A DNA stretch of 5,955 nucleotides. It comes from Clostridia bacterium. Lineage in GTDB: Bacteria; Bacillota; Clostridia; TANB77; CAG-508. The notes below the pieces were generated by a model. The model was not told where the DNA came from and did no database searches. It worked only from the letters and a program-made list of their open reading frames with translations. Both the position numbers and the translations under genes were made by a program. The DNA lies in contig CAAEUE010000006.1 in assembly GCA_900759015.1 (NCBI GenBank), positions 1 through 5,955 on the forward strand. Reading direction: 5' to 3'. How positions within the stretch are numbered: the first letter of the stretch is position 1; each line of letters starts with the position of its first letter. Shown here one piece after another: positions 1 to 5,908 of this stretch.

Positions 1-882
1 ACAGGAGATGTAACATATACTTATAGTGGAGATAATATTCCAGCAGTACAAGACGGAATAGTAATAGAAAATGGAACAGATGGAAATCAATTTGTGTGGG
101 TACCAGTAGGAACAATAAAAAATAAAGATAACACAACAAATACGATAACGTTAGGAAGATATGAATTTGATAGTAGTACCGGAGCATTAACTTCAACAAC
201 ACCAGTACAAGTTGCATCAGTAGAAAATTGTATGCAAGAAGTTACAATAAGTACTAATTATAAAGAATTAAGTACACTTAGAGAAGGAAATACAGCGGAA
301 GATTCAACAGCAGAAAATGCCACAGCAAGAGATTTAAAAACATTCGTAGAAACAAGTTTAGAAAATGGAGGATATTATATAGCACGATATGAAGCAAGTG
401 GAACAACAAAAATAATTTCAAAATATAATCAAGAAGTATTAGTAGATATAACACAACCAACTGCAGCAAAATTAGCAAGAGAAATGTATGGAGAAGTAAA
501 AGAAGATGATGAATTAGTATATGCAAGTGATTTAGTAAATAGTTATGCATGGGATACAGCAATAATATTTATACAAACATATTCAACAGAAACAGACGCA
601 AGTAGCTATGCAAGTGAAAATAAAAGTACATCATTTGCAAATACAGGAATAAATAACGACAAATATTGTAATATCTGGGATATGTCAGGAAATGCATATG
701 AATGGACCACAGAATACTCTACACGCTCTAGCCTTATCTACTTCTACTCTTGTGTTTATCGTGGAGGGTGTTACTACGCACCTAATGACGAAGCCGGCGA
801 TTACGCGTCTAACCGCAACAGCGCTTTCACGACTGGTAGCCTCAGCTTTTGTGGTTTACGTCTTCTAATTTATGTAAAATAG
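1..882 (+). CDS. FGE-sulfatase / C-type-lectin-fold protein, 5'-truncated, probable DGR target (variable protein)
   Basis: The frame is open from base 1 to the TAG at 880-882 (293 residues visible), so the true start lies upstream. The GTG at 94 sits inside the conserved stretch GNQFVWVPVG and has no ribosome binding site, so it is not a start. Formylglycine-generating-enzyme (FGE-sulfatase) fold landmarks: FVWVPVG near residues 31-37, GGYYIARYEAS near 123-133, NIWDMSGNAYEWT near 224-236, RGG at 254-256, and a terminal GLRLLIYVK in place of the family's usual GFR ending. Domains of this fold in DGR targets bind ligands rather than act as enzymes. The body is A-rich with A-ending codons, while the C-terminal ~50 codons are GC-richer with C/T-ending codons (see the variable-region entry). 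The protein is probably displayed on the surface or secreted, but its N-terminus is not visible. Family assignment is firm; the DGR-target role is strong inference because no reverse transcriptase is in view. Confidence 0.85.
   Translation, partial: TGDVTYTYSGDNIPAVQDGIVIENGTDGNQFVWVPVGTIKNKDNTTNTITLGRYEFDSSTGALTSTTPVQVASVENCMQEVTISTNYKELSTLREGNTAEDSTAENATARDLKTFVETSLENGGYYIARYEASGTTKIISKYNQEVLVDITQPTAAKLAREMYGEVKEDDELVYASDLVNSYAWDTAIIFIQTYSTETDASSYASENKSTSFANTGINNDKYCNIWDMSGNAYEWTTEYSTRSSLIYFYSCVYRGGCYYAPNDEAGDYASNRNSAFTTGSLSFCGLRLLIYVK
715..870 (+). other. Probable DGR variable region (VR) at the 3' end of the lectin-fold gene
   Basis: Bases 721-860 contain 70 G+C in 140 (50%), against 41 in 140 (about 29%) at 361-500 in the same gene. 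Of the 43 codons from 724 to 852, 37 end in C or T, whereas the gene body mostly uses A-ending codons. The residues at likely variable sites (R, S, L, I, Y, F, C, D, A, G) are all reachable from AAC/AAT by changing only adenines; K, Q, M and W are absent from 724-852. This is what adenine-specific mutagenic retrohoming from an AAY-rich template repeat produces, and the location at the C-terminus of a C-type-lectin-fold domain is the usual VR site. Both boundaries are approximate because no template repeat is available to align. The invariant 3' part (GLRLL codons to the stop) would hold the homing-initiation sequence. Confidence 0.75.
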
Positions 883-886
883 CACT

Positions 887-906
887 AACCACTGGTTCAA
901 TGAACC
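887..906 (+). other. Short hairpin/dyad just downstream of the VR gene stop
   Basis: GGTTC (894-898) pairs with GAACC (902-906) across an AAT loop. An overlapping AACC (887-890) can alternatively pair with GGTT (894-897). It begins within 12 bases of the stop codon. It is followed by GAAAAAG rather than a T-run, and the opposite strand also lacks a T-run, so it is not an intrinsic terminator. In the Bordetella phage DGR a hairpin/cruciform downstream of the VR promotes homing; this element sits in the equivalent place but is shorter. Function is inferred. Confidence 0.4.
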
Positions 907-965
907 GAAAAAGTAAATTAAATACGAGGGTATAAATTGTTTTATGTAAAAAATATATTTTCCTA

Positions 966-994
966 TTGTTTTATTTTTACTTATATGCTAAAAT
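966..994 (+). promoter_or_regulatory. Sigma-A promoter for the zinc-ribbon gene
   Basis: TTGTTT (966-971), 17-base spacer, TAAAAT (989-994), with a TG one base upstream of the -10 (extended -10). Transcription would start near 1001 and leave a ~120-base leader before the ATG at 1125. That leader starts with a weak hairpin (GACTT 1001-1005 with AGGTC 1012-1016). A second, poorer option is TTGATA (1054-1059) with TATATG (1078-1083). Confidence 0.5.
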
Positions 995-1124
995 ACAAAT
1001 GACTTTAAAAAAGGTCTAAATGAATTTAATTATTTTGTAAATACTATTCCTTCTTGATATTGATATTAGAAAGGTTTTATATGTCAAAATATTAAATATC
1101 AAAACTAACAAGGAGGAAAAGATA

Positions 1125-1292
1125 ATGGCAGACAAAACTTTAACATGTAAAGATTGTGGTGCTGAATTTGTTTTCACAGAAGGTGAACAACAATTCTATG
1201 CTGAAAAAGGTTTCACAAATGAACCTCAAAGATGCCCAGAATGTAGAAAAGCAAGAAAAGCACAAAGAAGAAACAACAATTTTAACAACTAA
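1125..1292 (+). CDS. Small zinc-ribbon protein (55 aa)
   Basis: ATG at 1125 follows AAGGAGG (1110-1116) by 8 bases; TAA is at 1290-1292. The protein starts MADKTLTCKDCG and has two CxxC knuckles, C8-x2-C11 and C37-x2-C40, the layout of a one-zinc ribbon of the probable zinc-ribbon domain family found as stand-alone small proteins in Clostridia. Between the knuckles lies an aromatic stretch (EFVFTEGEQQFYAEKGF) typical of that family. The C-terminal tail is basic then Asn-rich (RKARKAQRRNNNFNN), which suggests nucleic-acid contact, but the cellular role is not known to me. It has its own promoter and terminator and looks monocistronic. A longer overlapping frame (1156-1341) exists but lacks a ribosome binding site and family features. 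Confidence 0.85.
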   Translation: MADKTLTCKDCGAEFVFTEGEQQFYAEKGFTNEPQRCPECRKARKAQRRNNNFNN

Positions 1293-1300
1293 TTTTAAAA

Positions 1301-1339
1301 GAGACAGAGCTAACAAAAGCTCCGTCTCTCTCTTTTTTT
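1301..1339 (+). terminator. Intrinsic terminator after the zinc-ribbon gene (possibly bidirectional)
   Basis: GAGACAGAGCT (1301-1311) pairs with AGCTCCGTCTC (1318-1328), 11 positions with one A/C mismatch, loop of 6, followed by seven T (1333-1339). Read on the minus strand the same stem is followed by TTTT, so it may also stop spoIIID transcripts coming from the right. Confidence 0.85.
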
Positions 1340-1394
1340 GAATGTAAACTTAAAAAACATCAACACTTTATTACTACATAGAGTCTACTATTTT

Positions 1395-1655
1395 TTATCC
1401 TACCTTTTCATGGCTATACTTAAGCTTAGTAGCCATACCTCCACGAATATGCCTTTCAGCTTTATTTTCATTTAATATTTCTCGTACCTGATGAGCTAAA
1501 TTAGGGTTTATCTTAAGTAATCTTTCACTAACATCTTTATGAACAGTACTTTTACTAACGCCAAACTTTTTAGCAGCACCTCTAACTGTATCTTTCGAAT
1601 CTATAATATAATGAGCTAATGTAACAGCTCGTTCCTCAATTGAAACTCCAACCAT
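1395..1655 (-). CDS. spoIIID: Stage III sporulation transcriptional regulator SpoIIID
   Basis: 86 residues, close to the ~80-93 usual for SpoIIID. SpoIIID is the mother-cell DNA-binding protein that acts after sigma-E to repress or activate many genes and helps switch on sigK. A helix-turn-helix lies at about residues 23-42 (TVRGAAKKFGVSKSTVHKDV), with the family's RHIRGG at 68-73 and ATKLKY at 75-80, all closely matching B. subtilis SpoIIID. Start choice: the frame extends upstream to an ATG at 1700-1698, but a sigma-E-like promoter (1688-1716) would start transcription near 1681, past that codon. The ATG at 1655-1653 follows GGGGG (1668-1664) by 8 bases, which can pair with the anti-SD through one wobble, and it aligns with known SpoIIID N-termini. 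The ATG at 1670 lacks a ribosome binding site. It is a single gene, convergent with the zinc-ribbon gene and divergent from the ABC operon. Confidence 0.95.
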   Translation of the reverse strand: MVGVSIEERAVTLAHYIIDSKDTVRGAAKKFGVSKSTVHKDVSERLLKINPNLAHQVREILNENKAERHIRGGMATKLKYSHEKVG

Positions 1656-1687
1656 AAAGAAAACCCCCATAAGAATACTTTTGTTTA

Positions 1688-1716
1688 ATTGTATTCGCAT
1701 AAAGGTTGTATTATGA
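1688..1716 (-). promoter_or_regulatory. Sigma-E-type promoter of spoIIID
   Basis: Minus strand: TCATAAT (1716-1710), 14-base spacer, AATACAAT (1695-1688). Against the B. subtilis sigma-E consensus (KMATATT, 14-15, CATACAMT) this matches 6/7 and 7/8 with correct spacing. spoIIID is a known sigma-E target in B. subtilis. An inverted repeat AAGGTT (1702-1707) / AACCTT (1722-1727) brackets the -35 region and could be an operator. Confidence 0.65.
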
Positions 1717-1748
1717 ATAAAAACCTTCTTAATAAAATTTTAATAAAA

Positions 1749-1779
1749 TACCACTAGTTTTCTTAAGAATCTAGTGGTA
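1749..1779 (+). promoter_or_regulatory. Perfect 9-bp inverted repeat upstream of the ABC operon (operator or leader hairpin)
   Basis: TACCACTAG (1749-1757) and CTAGTGGTA (1771-1779) are exact reverse complements separated by 13 bases. Within the gap TTC/GAA (1760-1762, 1767-1769) can extend the stem with a TTAA loop. No T-run follows on the plus strand, so it does not terminate operon transcripts. On the minus strand it is followed by a T-rich stretch, so it could stop antisense transcripts entering spoIIID. It may equally be a dimeric repressor site, or a 5' hairpin on the ABC mRNA. A -10-like TAAAAT overlaps its left edge (1744-1749) without a good -35. Confidence 0.45.
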
Positions 1780-1818
1780 AAATGTTCTTGTAAAATAATG
1801 AAAGGGAGATTTTTTAAT

Positions 1819-2724
1819 ATGGCAGAAACAATATTAAAATGCAAAAACCTACATAAAAAAATAGGTAAAAAAGAAATCTTAAAAGGGGTTTCTTTAGAGG
1901 TAAATGAAGGAGATATTTTAGGCTTTATAGGACCAAATGGAGCAGGAAAAACTACAACAATTAAATTAATATTAGGCCTTCAAGGAATTACAAGTGGAGA
2001 GGTTAATATAAATGGATATGACATAAAAAAAGACTTTACTAAAGCTATAAGAAGAGTAGGAGCAATTATTGAAAACCCAGACTTGTATATGTATTTAACA
2101 GGATATGAAAACCTAAAATTAGTTGCAAATATGTATAAAGGTATTACAAAAGAAAGAATAATGGAAGTTGTAAAGCTAGTAAAATTAGAAAATCGTATAA
2201 ATGATAAAGTATCTAAATATTCACTAGGAATGAGGCAAAGATTAGGCGTAGCACAAGCTATATTACATAATCCAAATTTATTAGTTTTAGACGAACCAAC
2301 AAATGGATTAGATCCAGAAGGTATAAAAGAAATGAGAGACCTTTTAAAGGTTTTAGCAAAACAAGGAATGGCAATATTTATTTCAAGTCATAACTTAGCA
2401 GAAATGGAAACTCTATGTAACAAAGTTTGTATTATTCAAAATGGAGAAATTATTGAAACTAATGATATTTCAGTAATAAGAACTACTAATGAAGCACACT
2501 ACAGAATAGTAGTAGATAATACAGAAAAAATAGCAGAAATAATATCAGTTCCAACTGAAATGAAAGAAAAAGAAGAATTTACTATAATAGCCGAAAGAGA
2601 GCAAGTTCCAAACATAGTAAAAACATTAGTAGAAAATAATATTAAGGTGTACGAAGTTAATGAAGAAAAATTATCATTAGAAGATGCATTCTTAAAAAAG
2701 ACAGGAGGTAATACAATTGATTAG
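1819..2724 (+). CDS. ABC-2 type exporter, ATP-binding subunit (BcrA-like)
   Basis: 301-residue nucleotide-binding subunit that powers the membrane partner encoded next. Walker A GPNGAGKT is at residues 38-45, signature SLGMRQR at 135-141, Walker B LLVLDEP at 154-160 with catalytic E159, D-loop GLDP at 163-166, and switch His H191 in ISSHNLAEME. The Q-loop position carries E85 in IIENPDLYMYLTGYENL, the pattern of the BcrA/lantibiotic-immunity branch of ABC ATPases. About 100 C-terminal residues follow the core, as in that branch. Start: ATG at 1819 follows AAAGGGAG (1801-1808) by 10 bases and gives the usual short N-terminus; ATG 1798 and GTG 1774 in the same frame lack ribosome binding sites. 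The substrate cannot be read from sequence; peptide-antibiotic resistance or export of a small molecule are the family precedents. Confidence 0.92.
   Translation: MAETILKCKNLHKKIGKKEILKGVSLEVNEGDILGFIGPNGAGKTTTIKLILGLQGITSGEVNINGYDIKKDFTKAIRRVGAIIENPDLYMYLTGYENLKLVANMYKGITKERIMEVVKLVKLENRINDKVSKYSLGMRQRLGVAQAILHNPNLLVLDEPTNGLDPEGIKEMRDLLKVLAKQGMAIFISSHNLAEMETLCNKVCIIQNGEIIETNDISVIRTTNEAHYRIVVDNTEKIAEIISVPTEMKEKEEFTIIAEREQVPNIVKTLVENNIKVYEVNEEKLSLEDAFLKKTGGNTID
2703..2719 (+). promoter_or_regulatory. Ribosome binding site fixing a TTG start for the permease
   Basis: AGGAGGT (2703-2709) lies inside the 3' end of the ATPase gene, 7 bases before TTG (2717-2719). No ATG or GTG is suitably placed, so the permease starts at TTG and its reading frame overlaps the ATPase stop (2722-2724) by 8 bases, indicating translational coupling. 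Confidence 0.8.
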
Positions 2725-4165
2725 TTTAATCCAAAATGAATTAAAGAAAATATTTAAAAAGAAAAGTTTGTTAATCACATTATTAGTTACACTTGCTTTT
2801 ATCATTCTTACTAATGTTATATATAAACTTGACTTTGGAAATTCGTACTATGATTACATAGAAGAAGAGATTAGTTTTTATGGAGAACAATTAAAAACTC
2901 TTGATCCCGAAAAAGATAAAGATATGTATGCACAATATAAAACTGAATTAGAAGTATACCAGTTAGTAAAAAAATATGACGAGAAAAGTTGGCAAGCTAA
3001 GATAATACAATCAGAAATGAGAAGTTGTATTTCAAATATAAACTATTATACATATCAGGAAAAAAGTGATAGTGGTTTAAAAATTGCAAAAGCAAAATAT
3101 AATGAATATATAAAAAGGCTAGACACAGATGATTGGAGATATTTTGCTGAAGAGGAAGTAAAAGAAAAAAATACTGAAATAGATGAGCTAAAAGCAATGC
3201 AGGAAAAAACTACTAATAAATTAGAAATAAAAGAGCTTCAAAGCCAGATAAGAGGCTATGAAATAAGCAGACAAATAGCAACATGGAGATTAGAAAAAGA
3301 CATTCCTTATGGAAATGATTATAAAAACAATTGCTTAAACAGCTATATGGTGGCAATGGAAGACATTAGAAGTTATGATTTTGGAGAAACAGAAAAAAAT
3401 TATGATTCTAAAAAACAGTATTATAAAGCCCAAGAAACGGCAGCAATAAACAAATATGATATTGAAAATGGAACTACCGTGGGAGATACAAGTAGTGCAA
3501 AGGGAATATTACTAAGTACATTTGACGAATATGAAATATTTTTAATAGTAATGTTTATGATGACAGCAGGGGTAATAGTAAGCGAAGAATTTAGCAAAGG
3601 TACAATAAAGTTACTTTTAATTAAACCATATAAAAGAAGTACAATTTTGGCATCTAAATTTATAACCAGCATAATTGTTGCCATTATAGTTATACTACTA
3701 GTTCTCTTAATGCAATTTGTAGTAGGTGGGTTAATACAAGGATTTGATAGTTTTAGAAATCCAACTATAATTTATGACCACACAATAAATAATGTAAAAC
3801 AAATAAATACAATACAATATTTAGCTATGCAAGCATTAGGAAAAGCTCCAATGTATATTTTACTTATGACTCTTGCATTTGCATTTAGCACAATATTTAC
3901 AAACTCAGCATTAGCAATAACTATTTCATTGTTAGGATATATGGGAAGTTCAGTTATCAATATGCTAGCATTGAACTTAAAACTAAATTGGATTAAATAT
4001 TTTGTTACACCAAACTGGAATTTAACAGAATATTTCTGGGGAGGAATACCAACATTTGAGGGAATAACATTACCATTTTCAATTGCAATAATAGTAATAT
4101 ATATGGTAATAATGCTAGTACCAACATTTATAATATTCCAAAAGAAGAACATAAAAAATATATAA
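2717..4165 (+). CDS. ABC-2 type exporter, permease subunit with large extracytoplasmic insert
   Basis: 482-residue membrane partner of the upstream ATPase. Hydropathy by eye: a basic N-terminus (NELKKIFKKKS), TM1 at about 18-36, a long hydrophilic, charge-rich segment at about 40-265 with helical/coiled-coil character (many K/E/Q, e.g. EIDELKAMQEKTTNKLEIKE), then five helices at about 271-289, 312-341, 375-395, 397-418 and 453-474. The motif VSEEFSKGTIKLLLIKPYKR after TM2 (residues 288-307) is the conserved cytoplasmic coupling region of ABC-2 permeases. The ~225-residue loop should face outward and may gate substrate or contact a surface partner. The TTG start with 8-base overlap couples its synthesis to the ATPase. 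It ends at a strong terminator at 4169-4200. No two-component sensor or regulator gene lies beside the operon here. Confidence 0.9.
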   Translation: MISLIQNELKKIFKKKSLLITLLVTLAFIILTNVIYKLDFGNSYYDYIEEEISFYGEQLKTLDPEKDKDMYAQYKTELEVYQLVKKYDEKSWQAKIIQSEMRSCISNINYYTYQEKSDSGLKIAKAKYNEYIKRLDTDDWRYFAEEEVKEKNTEIDELKAMQEKTTNKLEIKELQSQIRGYEISRQIATWRLEKDIPYGNDYKNNCLNSYMVAMEDIRSYDFGETEKNYDSKKQYYKAQETAAINKYDIENGTTVGDTSSAKGILLSTFDEYEIFLIVMFMMTAGVIVSEEFSKGTIKLLLIKPYKRSTILASKFITSIIVAIIVILLVLLMQFVVGGLIQGFDSFRNPTIIYDHTINNVKQINTIQYLAMQALGKAPMYILLMTLAFAFSTIFTNSALAITISLLGYMGSSVINMLALNLKLNWIKYFVTPNWNLTEYFWGGIPTFEGITLPFSIAIIVIYMVIMLVPTFIIFQKKNIKNI

Positions 4166-4168
4166 AAT

Positions 4169-4200
4169 AAAAGGATGTAGTGTTTTGCTACATCCTTTTT
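4169..4200. terminator. Bidirectional intrinsic terminator between the ABC operon and the DUF1015 gene
   Basis: AAAAGGATGTAG (4169-4180) pairs perfectly with CTACATCCTTTT (4188-4199) across a 7-base loop. T-run on the plus side (4196-4200) and A-run on the left arm (T-run when read from the minus strand), so it serves both convergent genes; the DUF1015 stop is only 4 bases beyond it. Confidence 0.9.
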
Positions 4201-4203
4201 AAA

Positions 4204-5466
4204 TTATTTAATCTTTCTAGCCTCTAGGTAATATCTCTTATCATAGCTGTGTCCCATTGAGAATGTTTTACGAGGTAAAGCACCATCAAGAATTACAGTT
4301 TTGAAAAGCTCTGTTTTAGCCATAGGAGGTAGTAAGAAACCTATATTTCCTGGTTTGCTACCAAGTTCTTTAGTAACATCATCACCATGAATATAGTCAA
4401 CTTTTCCACCATGTTCTTTAATATATGCATCAATAAACATTTGTAAAGAACCAACAGCTAAATTTGATTTTGGATTTTTAATGTATAAAGTTTCATTTTT
4501 TCCTTCATAAACATATTCAACTTTTTGTCCTTCACCAGGAGTTCTTGAAACATCATAATATTTTTCAAATTCTTCAATCATTTTTGCAGGTTCAACACCA
4601 AATACAACTCTGTGAATTGGTTCAAACTCTAATGCGTCACTATGTAAGTTAACAACTTCTACTAAAGCATATCTTGCAGGGCTATTTTTAGCTTCTTCCT
4701 CAGACATAGTTTTCTTTAAGTTTTCATAGCAAGCTTTTGCAGTTGCTAAAGAGTGGTTACCATCTCCAACAGAGAATAATAAAACACCTTTATCTTTAAC
4801 ATCATATTTAGCTTCAAAATTATCTTTATCAGCAAGTTCTTCTAATCCTTTGAATATTCCGTCCATTAAGTTTTCAGGAACTTTATAACCTTTAACATGT
4901 CCACCATTTTGCATTAAATCAAAATCATAAACAACATCTTCGCTAGTTACTTTATCTGTTAAACCTTCAATAATTTCTTTTTTCTCATCATCAATTAAAA
5001 GCATAACATGAGGTAATTCTAGACTAGCATTTTCTCTAACTCTTACTCTAGGTGGAATTCTTTCTAAAACAGTTCCTTCAGTAGCTCTAATTAAAGATTG
5101 AGAACCTTTTTCATAAGAATAATCTTCTAGGTCTACCATACCAATAAGACCTTTTCTTACTTTTCCATCTGCACCAGTTCTCTCTAAGTAAATTAAAGAA
5201 TTATCTAAAGTTTTGAAAAAGTCAGTAGAAAGTAAATGATCCATTTCTTTATTTATATTTGCAATTCTTTCTGCAACATTATCTTGCTCTAAATAAATTT
5301 CTGGTAAAGTAATTTTTAATGTTGAAGGAGCATCCCCAACAATATTTTCAACTTCTTTCCAATATTCAGGCTCTGAAGTGTATTGATCACAAGCTACAAC
5401 AGCCCATTTTTCCATTTCTGCATTTTTTGGCAATAATATATTTGCCCTCTTAAATGGTACGTTCAT
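4204..5466 (-). CDS. DUF1015 family protein (COG4198)
   Basis: 420 residues, full length for the DUF1015 family. The strongest marker is GDGNHSLATAK at residues 234-244, the family's counterpart of the DGHHR-type motif in ParB/sulfiredoxin-fold proteins. Others are ATEGTVLERIPPRVRVREN at 128-146, LPHVMLLIDD at 151-160, and a conserved C-terminal LPRKTFSMGHSYDKR at 397-411. No signal peptide or membrane segment is seen, so it is cytoplasmic. The biochemical role is uncertain: the motif resembles that of free-serine kinases (SerK, ParB-like fold), and I recall reports of serine kinase activity in some DUF1015 members, but the sequence alone does not establish it here. Start: ATG 5466-5464, with AGGAGG (5480-5475) 8 bases upstream and a strong promoter before it. 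Single gene, convergent with the ABC operon. Confidence 0.9.
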   Translation of the reverse strand: MNVPFKRANILLPKNAEMEKWAVVACDQYTSEPEYWKEVENIVGDAPSTLKITLPEIYLEQDNVAERIANINKEMDHLLSTDFFKTLDNSLIYLERTGADGKVRKGLIGMVDLEDYSYEKGSQSLIRATEGTVLERIPPRVRVRENASLELPHVMLLIDDEKKEIIEGLTDKVTSEDVVYDFDLMQNGGHVKGYKVPENLMDGIFKGLEELADKDNFEAKYDVKDKGVLLFSVGDGNHSLATAKACYENLKKTMSEEEAKNSPARYALVEVVNLHSDALEFEPIHRVVFGVEPAKMIEEFEKYYDVSRTPGEGQKVEYVYEGKNETLYIKNPKSNLAVGSLQMFIDAYIKEHGGKVDYIHGDDVTKELGSKPGNIGFLLPPMAKTELFKTVILDGALPRKTFSMGHSYDKRYYLEARKIK

Positions 5467-5502
5467 AATTCAATCCTCCTAACAAAGTTTTATTATGCTC
5501 AA

Positions 5503-5531
5503 ATTATATCACTACAAAAAGATTTATACAA
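5503..5531 (-). promoter_or_regulatory. Sigma-A promoter of the DUF1015 gene
   Basis: Minus strand: TTGTAT (5531-5526), exact 17-base spacer, TATAAT (5508-5503), with TG one base before the -10 (TGaTATAAT). The start of transcription would be near 5496, ~30 bases before the ATG. A 14-base perfect palindrome, AATTTTGCAAAATT (5543-5556), lies just upstream of the -35 and could be an activator/repressor site or simply an AT-rich UP-like element. Confidence 0.8.
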
Positions 5532-5604
5532 GCATAAGTCACAATTTTGCAAAATTATGGTGAATTTGTTAGAAAGTATTGATTTTTGATAAAAGTTATA
5601 TTAT

Positions 5605-5769
<165 letters not shown>

Positions 5770-5799
5770 AAGCAGACTATGTAAAAGTAGTCTGCTTTT
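5770..5799 (+). terminator. Terminator-like hairpin upstream of the prepilin-like gene
   Basis: AAGCAGACTA (5770-5779) pairs perfectly with TAGTCTGCTT (5788-5797) across 8 bases. Only four T (5796-5799) follow, two of them within the stem, so termination may be partial. It lies between the TATAAT at 5605 and the gene at 5909, consistent with attenuation or with ending a small upstream transcript. Confidence 0.5.
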
Positions 5800-5840
5800 G
5801 TGTGCCTAAAAAAGGAAAAGGAGGGAACAATATAAAAAAG

Positions 5841-5890
5841 AAATAACAAAAATAAATAACAAAAATAAATAACAAAAATAAATAACAAAT
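5841..5890 (+). repeat. 13-nt tandem repeat, 3.8 copies, directly before a ribosome binding site
   Basis: Unit AAATAACAAAAAT at 5841-5853, 5854-5866 and 5867-5879 (three exact copies), then a partial copy 5880-5890. It ends one base before TAAGGAGG (5891-5898), the ribosome binding site of the next gene. The repeat has stop codons in-frame and is non-coding. An earlier AAAAGGAGGG (5815-5824) has no ATG/GTG/TTG start after it. Confidence 0.9.
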
Positions 5891-5908
5891 TAAGGAGGAA
5901 AAAAGAAG

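Noticed and set aside
94..96. GTG as start codon of the lectin-fold gene
   Set aside because: The frame is open back to base 1 with family-like sequence (GDVTYTYSGDN, IENGTDGNQF), and no ribosome binding site precedes it.
278..562. 94-codon minus-strand frame
   Set aside because: Antisense to the lectin-fold gene; a low-complexity Leu/His-rich translation that mirrors A-rich coding DNA.
883..1124. DGR template repeat or Avd/RT remnant downstream of the VR
   Set aside because: No AAC-rich copy of the VR and no coding potential were seen; the stretch is AT-rich leader and promoter DNA.
1156..1341. 61-codon plus-strand frame
   Set aside because: Overlaps the zinc-ribbon gene in another frame, has no ribosome binding site, and runs through the terminator stem and T-run.
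2997..4152. Three minus-strand frames (2997-3197, 3421-3684, 3772-4152)
   Set aside because: Antisense to the permease, no ribosome sites or recognisable domains; the hydrophobic translations reflect complementary AT-rich codons.
5841..5890. CRISPR array
   Set aside because: 13-nt units are directly abutting with no spacers and lie in a leader.
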